DNA from: Rapana venosa
Taxonomy: Eukaryota > Mollusca > Gastropoda > Neogastropoda > Muricidae
Direction: 5' to 3'
Assembly: GCA_028751875.1 (NCBI GenBank)
Contig: CM054141.1
Location: 70,528,926-70,592,925 of the forward strand
Length of the DNA: 64,000 bases
The position numbers were made by a program, and so were the translations under genes. Shown here one piece after another: positions 57,191 to 64,000 of this stretch. The notes under the pieces were generated by a model that had not been told where the DNA came from, ran no database searches, and was given only the letters and a program-made list of their open reading frames with translations. Within the stretch, counting starts at the first letter, position 1. Every line of letters begins with the position of its first letter.

Positions 57191-59204
57191 TTATGAACAT
57201 ACTTGTGTAAAATTGCAATTCAAACATTGGTTGATAAAGAGAAGGTTCAAGATGGCAGACTGAAATTTGAAAAATAACAAAGAAATGTCTATATTTTGTT
57301 TCTTTAACAACAACAACAAAAAACAAGTTCTCTGTTGTTCCTGTGCTCTAAAAGGAGATTTCGTTTTGTCTGCTTTGTTATTTCTGCTGTTGATTTAATG
57401 CACATAGATTTTTTCCCTTCTGTTTTCTCTTGTTTTGTTTGATGTTGCTATTTTTTTGTTATTTTTGTAACAACTGGACAAAGTACAATTTGTGAGAACT
57501 TTTATCTTTTAGTATCTAAAAACAGTAAAACGAAAATTGGGCCTTGATTTTTCTTGAGATTTTTTAAATTTGGAAAAACAGTTTTAACCACAAAGGTCTA
57601 CCTTGATTAAACTGTCATACATGAAAAAATAAGGTGTTGTTATGTATACATGTAATGCGCTTGCAGAGTTTTTGTTTGTAATCCATGGTACATTACTATA
57701 AATTCTGGAAAACATTAAATTTTTTGCAAGAGCAAGATGCTTTAATGGATAGTGTAGACATCATTAAATTGTGTGTGTATGTATGGGGTGTGTGTATGTG
57801 TGTGTTTTGCACTCGCACGTGCACATACGTGTGTGTGTCACTGTGTGTGTGTGTGTGAAAATTTTAAAATTTAATTATACAACCCTAGTTGTAATGTAAG
57901 AAACCCAGCTGTGGGCAGGTAAAAAAGAAAGAAAAACAAACCCAAATTGGCTTTTTAAAAATAGATCCCAAATCTAGCTTTTGTGTTCATCACGAGACAT
58001 GATATAAGTTATAACACAGTGCCCTATTTAAACACTTTGCACTGTGACAGCCCTGACACTCAGCACTGGTGAGCTAGACTGTTGTTGTTTATCACTTTTT
58101 GTTGTTTCTAAACTTAAGACAAGGTAAGTGCCCATACATGCAGACCTGTCAATGAAGATGGAGCCCATTACCCTTTTTTTCTGTCTTTTATATCATTGCA
58201 CTGTGCCCATATCTACCATAAGAAAAATAATAACAGCTGGTTTGTACTGGTGAACAATTTCAATTTTGTTTACCCTGTGTGGGAAGTGGCACTAAAAAAG
58301 TACATGTAATAGGTATGTATTGTTTGCTTTAACAATACAAAGTTGGTGGGAATGTACTCTTACTGTTATTTAATTATTGTATTATTTCATGATGTTTATG
58401 TCTGTCACGGTTCGCGTACTTCTGCGCATAATTCCGTGCATATCTCCGTGCTAGCGTCTTTCTGTGTTCACGTGCGCAGTTTTTCTTTTTTCTTTTTTAC
58501 TTTGGAGGGGGAAAAAACCTGTAAAATGGGGAGGAGGGGGGATATCCAACAACAACAAAAGCTTGCATTACCAAAAATAAAACAAAACTGAACACACACT
58601 ACAAAGTAGAACATGTAAATGAAGTAAGAAACTAGTTTATTAGAACCTTCATTGTAAATTCTGAAATATTGTGGGGTACTTCACTACATCTGTAAAGTTT
58701 ATCATCGCTTGATGTCTTTTGTATCATGGTGTTTTTAGCTTGTAGTCTAACCTTGTATGATCACTGTTAGTGTTACTGTTATCAGACCTTGATCTGTTTC
58801 AAGTAGAAGTGTTACCTGTACCTAGTTAAACTAAAATATACTTAATGTGCATTTATCCAGTTCAGTAAGTCAGCAAAAGTAACAAAATTTTTATCTGTAC
58901 ACATATCAGATTTGAGTATTATGTGCACTTATGTGTGTATCCAAGACGGGAAAAAAACGTACCATGCAGTGGAGGGAGTTAATGAACAATTGCATTGCAT
59001 AGTAATTGCATTGTAAATTGTATTATTACAGATTACATTGTTTTGTATTATCATTTTCTGTCATGACATTTCTCAGATTTCTTCTTGAAATTAGGACTGC
59101 TCTCCCAGGGACAGTGCATTGCCATAAGAGCAGCACCATCCAATTTTTCCTCTGTTTTGTTTATTTATTTTTTATTTTCTTCTTCTTTTTCTTATTTTGA
59201 GGAT
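57191..59204. other. Unique non-coding sequence (segment F', distal)
   Basis: Equivalent of 41531-43552. No gene recognised. Confidence 0.55.
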
Positions 59205-59394
59205 AATGGAATAAGCACTCTTTGTGCTTTTTTCAACCAGTCCCCATGTGTATGCGGTTTTTGAAAATTTTTGTCATCTGTTCCCACCAGCACACAGTGG
59301 CCTACTCTTCCAAAAAGTGGAACAGGATTTAACATGTGCGCAAGATGTTCTGCAGGGTTTTGCACATAGTGACCTCAGTTTATAGTCTCATCCT
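59205..59394 (-). mobile_element. SINE family 1 copy, right contig
   Basis: Twin of 43553-43738 with a few indels. Confidence 0.8.
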
Positions 59395-59705
59395 GTGTGT
59401 GTGGGGTGCACGCGTGCGTGCATGCGTGCGTGGGGTGCATGCATGTGTGCGTCACTGCATGCATGCGTGTGTGCACATGCACGTGTGTATGTGTGTGAAG
59501 TTTTGTGTGTGTGTTTTTTGTGTGTGGTGCGTGCACGCACGCTCTTGCATGCACGTGTGTGTTTTCTTATGAGTGCGGCTGTTTGGGTTTTTGGCACAGA
59601 AGCTTGCCCAAAGGGGAAAAAGTTTTGTTAGCACCCCAAGTTCTTTATGCATGTTCAATATGAGTTGCACATGGACCTCTCTTCTGTCTGGCTGTCTCTC
59701 TCTCG

Positions 59706-59746
<41 letters not shown>

Positions 59747-59930
59747 TCATATCACACACAGTGACACACACACATCACACAACACATGTATGGGCACACA
59801 CGCGAACACACACACTTGTATACATGTATACATGTGCTGTGACACCCCCTCCCCCCTCTCTGTCTCTCTGTGTGTGTGTGTCTCTCTGTGTGTCTCTCTC
59901 TCACACTCACTCACACACATGTGCGGTTTT
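59395..59930. repeat. Microsatellite cluster (GT, CT, CA)
   Basis: Continues past the point where the left contig stops: (CT)n at 59695-59748, then (CA)n, (CT)n and (GT)n to about 59920. The CT tract is the likely cause of the contig break. Confidence 0.88.
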
Positions 59931-60746
59931 CTTATCACTGTTGATCCCAAAGGGTATGCAGTGAGAACAGAAAGGGAAGTCCTGAACGATGTGACCTGAA
60001 CAGCAGGCTGCCACATGTTGCACATGTATTTGACTAGCTGCCAGATGGGGAGAAAATGCTGATGTTTTGACAACAGTCAATTATGTACAGGAGATTGCAA
60101 ATGTAACCAAAAAGTAATACAGTGAAGAACATGATATGGAACAGTTCTCACTGCTATGCGGTTGTGACTTGTTCTGTTTGTTGATAGATGAATTTACAGT
60201 TCAAATTAAATTAAATCAAGAACTGAATTGTTCATACTTTGGTTGACATCACATAGATCTATCTACAACAACAGTGTGGGGGAAGAAGGGATGGGATTTC
60301 TATCACATTCAATATGTTTGTAGCACTTGATATGCTGTTTACATAGGACTAGGAGTTTCCACAGTCTCATCTTTAGTGACATTTTATTCTTTATTCTTTT
60401 TCTTTAAATTAGTCGTAAGTGCTACTGCAGTATATGTTTTTGTTCAACTTCTGTTATCTCTAAGTGTAACTTTTTTCTCTTCAGTTAAAAATGTTGTTTT
60501 CCCCGCTGTTTTGGCTAACAGAAATGTTATAATGGCATTAACAGATGTGATGAATATTTTGACATATATATCACTTTTAAGTCACATCAGCTTTATATCA
60601 CTTTTAAGTCACATCAGCTTTCTCTGCATGAATGACATGCATAACACACCTGTAACCCCAGCTTTTAACTCGTGTCGGCCAAACCCTTCTATTGGCAGAA
60701 AGCTGACCCTAGTGTCTGTTCTCCATATGTGACTCTCCACCTAGAA
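59931..60746. other. Unique spacer
   Basis: AT-rich; an exact tandem duplication of a 27-base unit (ATATCACTTTTAAGTCACAT...) at 60568-60621. No gene recognised. Confidence 0.6.
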
Positions 60747-61240
60747 ATAATAATAAATGGAACTTATTTAGCGCTATATCTTGCAAAGACAAATCAAAGC
60801 GCATGCATTCAACCTAATCTGACACAGTCATGCAATCAATGATAAATAATCAATAGTTTAAACAAACAGATATTACAAATATGGTGCGCTGCAGACAAAA
60901 TCTATGAAATAAAATTTCAATAGTCAAATGTTTTTCAAAAGCACACTCACACACACTCACACAGGTCGTATACTTTAGCAGGGTGATAGGACATGGGTTA
61001 GTGAAGGTGGGATAGTCTGATATGAAACAGGATGGGGAAAATCTTAGGTTTGAAATAAATATGTCTTGAGGCTGGATTTAAAAGTGTCATAACTAGGTTT
61101 CTGGCGAAGAAAGAGAGGGAGCTCATTCCAGGTCTATGGACCCAAAATCGAGAAAGAGCGGCGGCCAACGGTGTAGAGTACACCTGACCTACTTTTCTGC
61201 TAGGAACAATTTTAGGCAGGTGGGGATCAGATTGTTGATA
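60747..61240 (-). mobile_element. 3' end of an L2/CR1-like LINE with its tail
   Basis: Minus strand, about 61175-61040: TVGRRSFSILGP, an in-frame TAG, TWNELPLFLRQK and TFKSSLKTYLFQT followed by a stop, the characteristic C-terminus of L2/CR1-type reverse transcriptases. A 3' UTR of about 280 bases ends in GCGCTTTGATTTGTC, CAAGATATAGCGCTAAATA and (ATT)n at 60747-60757. The 5' part is truncated and the TAG shows decay. Confidence 0.82.
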
Positions 61241-62560
61241 TTGAGATTTTGAATTATTATAAAACTATAGCCATTCTTGTACTGAAGTGGCAAGGCATAA
61301 TATTGCTTCCTTTTGCTTTTAAAATATGTTTTAAAATATCCAAGTTTGTATTCTGACCACCTATTAAAGTATTATGAGGCAAGACTTGTCACTTTCTCAT
61401 TTTGTCACTTCCTGCAGTCTATCAACTTGAAACAACTTTACATATGAGTGTCTGATTTTTAATCTCTCCCTTTTTATGGTATTGAATAGCCTTTTTATTG
61501 ATTTTAATTGATAACATGTTAACAACTAAAAATTGACCTCCGAAGCAATATGACTGATAATTTTGTGGAGCATCACATATTATTCTGACAGTCTTGTGTT
61601 ATCATTATGAGACTAAGACTAGAGTGGTTAATTCACATTTTGACATGATACCACCCATCAGGGGAGATTGTTTCCCCTTCATTTCTGGTGGTGCGTCATT
61701 TTCAGTGTAACAGATGTGTCTGTGCTAGGCTGTAGGCAGCTAACAGTAACAACAAACACTGAAACAGGGCGATACCAATGGGGGAGACCTGCATTACACG
61801 GCCTCTGCTCGGTGTGTTTGCAAGCCATGACTCAGTATCAGAGTATGTCAATGACCAACATCAGTTTTAGGATAACATTTCTGTTCTGATTTGTTACAAA
61901 CGACAACAACAGGATTGTCTGTTGAAACAAATTGTTGCTGTGTGGCTGGCGTCCTCAGCACGGCCTGGTTTTATTGGCCTCAAGGAAAGAAATAAATTAC
62001 GGTATTTTGTCATTTAATGGTGTGTTGGGTTTTTTGTTAAAGATTGACAGTGTTGGATGTTAGAAGGGATTGGATGGTGTTGATCTTGAGGCGAATGTTA
62101 TTACAGTTGCTGAAATCGAATGTGCTGGCCCTGAATTTGGGCCTTCATGATCAGGGGGGCTCAAACAGCATGAAAATGAAATGAATTTGCATTGGTCAGC
62201 TACTCACCCTCTATGTGTTAGGAAGCTCTAGTGACTACAGCCATCAGTGATTCTGTTCTTGTTAACTGTATTGAAGATACACATGTGTGGGGTAACAAGG
62301 TGCGCATATGTGCGTATGTGCATGTGCACTCATGCCTAGACAAACTAACAGACTACCCAATCAAGACAAGATTACAAGACCTAGTTTCAAAGTTTGTGGC
62401 ACAAGTGGGTCATTAATGTACATAAATACATTCTGCGCATAATGGCAACAGCTTGTCACCAAATTAAAGGTAACCTGAAACAGAAACCAATTTGATGACA
62501 ATATATGATATCATAGAAGCTGGTTGATCTTGCCACATTTAAGCCAGACTGTTCGTAACG
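61241..62560. other. Spacer upstream of the putative transporter exon
   Basis: AT-rich; no repeat or exon recognised. Short open frames (61668-61889, 62231-62416) have no recognisable content. Confidence 0.5.
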
Positions 62561-62796
62561 ATGACATCCATGGTGCAGGATCTGGGACAGAGTTGGCCGT
62601 TGGCTGCAGAGCTCATCGTCGATGGTGTGGGGAGGAGAGAGCCAGGGGCGGCAAGTGAAGGGGCTGCCGACAAAAAGACGTGCGCAGACAACATGCCTCA
62701 CGCACCCGCCACCCTCGCAGAGCAGGCGGAATGGCCGCTGCCACATCAACAAAAAACTGCTGCCTATCAAAGGGTTCTACTTCTGTTTCCTGGCAG
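62561..62796 (+). CDS. Probable first coding exon of an MFS-type transporter (MFSD6-like?)
   Basis: It starts with ATG ACA TCC ATG and stays open for about 57 codons of hydrophilic, Ala/Glu-rich sequence. After about 62735 the adjacent frame carries CHINKKLLPIKGFYFCFLA, ending at a good donor CAG|GTAGGT in phase 1. That stretch looks like the start of transmembrane helix 1 in MFSD6-type members of the major facilitator superfamily, where a soluble N-terminus precedes a K.FYF motif. Joining both halves needs one surplus base near 62731-62742 (tggccgctgc), in keeping with other one-base errors here. Only one exon is visible and the family call rests on about 20 residues, so it is tentative. Confidence 0.4.
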
Positions 62797-63108
62797 GTAG
62801 GTCGTAGTATAGAACTTTCTAAGGAGTTGCACATTTCACTCCTGTTTGCTCCTGGGGTGCAGACTACTACACTGTGGTGTGTGTGTGTGTGTGGTGTGTG
62901 AGTGTGAGTGTGTGTGTATGTGTGTGTGTATGTGTGTGTTATGTGTGTGTGTGTGTGTGCGTGAGTGTGTGTGTACAGTGTACTGTGGTAAGTTTGTTTT
63001 TGTTGATTCATGGATGAGTAGACTCGCATGTTTTTTCAGGCTATTACAGAATGGAAAACACTTCATCCTGTAGTCCTGTGGCTGCCATAGTCACACAGGA
63101 TAAGCTAC
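62797..63108. other. Presumed transporter intron with (GT)n
   Basis: Interrupted (TG)n at 62876-62972. The minus-strand open frames here encode His/Thr runs from (CA)n. Confidence 0.6.
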
Positions 63109-63118
63109 CTCCTTTGTC

Positions 63119-63800
63119 ATGCACTGTGCTGCCATAGCAACAAGAAAGGCCAGTCCTTGGTCGTGCACTGTGCTGCCATAGCAACAAGAAAGGCCAGTCC
63201 TTGGGCGTGCACTGTGCTGCTATAGCAACAAGAAAGGCCAGTCCTTGGTCGTGCACTGTGCTGCCATAGCAACAAGAAAGGCCAGTCCTTGGTCGTGCAC
63301 TGTGCTGCAGCCATAGCAACAAGAAAGGCCAGTCCTTGGTCGTGCACTGTGCTGCCATAGCAACAAGAAAGGCCATCCTTGGTCGTGCACTGTAGCGCCA
63401 TAGCAACAAGAAAGGCCAGTCCTTGGTCGTGCACTGTGCTGCCATAGCAACAAGAAAGGCCAGTCCTTGGTCGTGCACTGTGCTGCCATAGCAACAAGAA
63501 AGGCCATTTCCTTGGTCGTGCACTGTGCACTGTGCTGCCATAGCAACAAGAAAGGCCAGTCCTTGGTCATGCACTGTGCACTGTGCTGCCATAGCAACAA
63601 GAAAGGCCAGTCCTTGGTCGTGCACTGTGCTGCCATAGCAACAAAAAGGCCAGTCCTTGGTCGTGCACTGTGCACTGTGCTGCCATAGCAACAAGAAAGG
63701 CCAGTCCTTTGGGTCGTGCACTGTGCATTTGGGGCGTCATAGCAACAAGAAAGGCCAGTCCTTGGTGGGGCACTGTCTGCCAAAACCAACAAAAAAGCCA
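63119..63800. repeat. 44-bp minisatellite, about 15 units
   Basis: Unit GCACTGTGCTGCCATAGCAA followed by CAAGAAAGGCCAGTCCTTGG and TCGT; the starts at 63121, 63165 and 63209 are 44 apart. Variants carry an extra TGCACTG (three units), an extra CAG or single-base losses; the last two or three units are degenerate. Because 44 is not a multiple of three and the unit has no stop on the minus strand, overlapping minus-strand open frames of up to 225 codons arise with a 44-residue period; these are probably not genes. Confidence 0.95.
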
Positions 63801-64000
63801 CCCTTTTGTGGGCACTGTGCTCCCTTTAAATATCTGCTCCATGGGGACCTGACAGAGAGATTAAGTACTACTTACCCTTTGTTTCAAAAAATAAAAAGGA
63901 TTTCTGAAAAACAAAGAAAAATACAGGGGCAAGGTGGAAAGAATTTGTAAGTCGATGCACAGTGTAAGGAATGGGGCTTTTGCCGTAATTTTTTCTATTA
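63801..64000. other. AT-rich flank to window end
   Basis: No feature seen. Confidence 0.6.

Larger units (their letters stand above)
50606..59740 (+). repeat. Duplicated segment F', right contig
   Basis: Equivalent of 34929-44083, same order of SINE, triplet arrays, LINE and unique sequence, with many one-base indels, especially at 53.8-55.1 kb. Confidence 0.92.

Noticed and set aside
63119..63800. CRISPR-like array
   Set aside because: The repeats are directly tandem without unique spacers, and the rest of the window is plainly animal.
63044..63801. Long minus-strand open frames (up to 225 codons) resembling a repetitive protein
   Set aside because: They are reading frames through the 44-bp minisatellite in all three phases, with no start context, splice pattern or family resemblance.

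Overview
This window is metazoan nuclear DNA, most likely from a marine mollusc and probably a gastropod. The genes are split by GT-AG introns, the spacers are AT-rich and crowded with microsatellites, and tRNA-headed SINEs and degraded non-LTR retrotransposons (LINEs) are everywhere. One repeat (40.8-41.2 kb) resembles, from memory, a sequence common in snail loci. There are no bacterial operons, CRISPR arrays or plasmid features.

Four host genes can be supported by exon-level reading. VMA21 (V-ATPase assembly factor) lies on the minus strand at 11.85-4.3 kb, in three exons whose phases join to 97 residues. TRAPPC2/sedlin (vesicle tethering) lies on the plus strand at 15.8-19.2 kb, in four exons giving about 142 residues with one apparent base-insertion error. 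EMC7 (ER membrane protein complex subunit) lies on the minus strand, with its last exon at 23.6 kb and first exon at 49.4 kb, in four exons giving about 227 residues. A probable first coding exon of an MFS-type transporter lies on the plus strand at 62.56-62.80 kb. All four act at endomembranes, but nothing in the sequence shows co-regulation. VMA21 and TRAPPC2 are head-to-head. TRAPPC2 and EMC7 are tail-to-tail. EMC7 and the putative transporter are head-to-head.

The layout is dominated by an assembly artefact or unpurged haplotype structure. A run of 500 N (44,084-44,583) separates two contigs that cover the same locus: 26.1-44.1 kb of the left contig re-appears as 44.6-59.7 kb of the right contig. 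Within the left contig a 3.3 kb piece of the TRAPPC2 5' region (12.9-16.2 kb) is pasted again at 29.2-32.6 kb, inside the EMC7 intron. It is flanked by two copies of EMC7 exon 2, one of them badly corrupted. The left contig also lacks a 1,960-base block that carries EMC7 exon 1. Collapsing the overlap gives a locus of about 45.5 kb.

Mobile elements: a near-complete RTE-like LINE carrying a nested SINE (37.95-41.53 kb, and its copy at 53.6-57.2 kb); RT fragments at 4.75-5.48, 7.69-9.77, 13.5-14.65 and 24.66-25.73 kb; an RNase H-bearing LINE tail at 6.7-7.2 kb; and the 3' end of an L2/CR1-like LINE at 60.7-61.2 kb. The 3' tail of this last element is shared by at least two SINE families in the window. 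A 44-bp minisatellite fills 63.1-63.8 kb.

I found no convincing new biological system. The most useful results are the resolved gene models, the assembly structure, and the LINE/SINE tail sharing.
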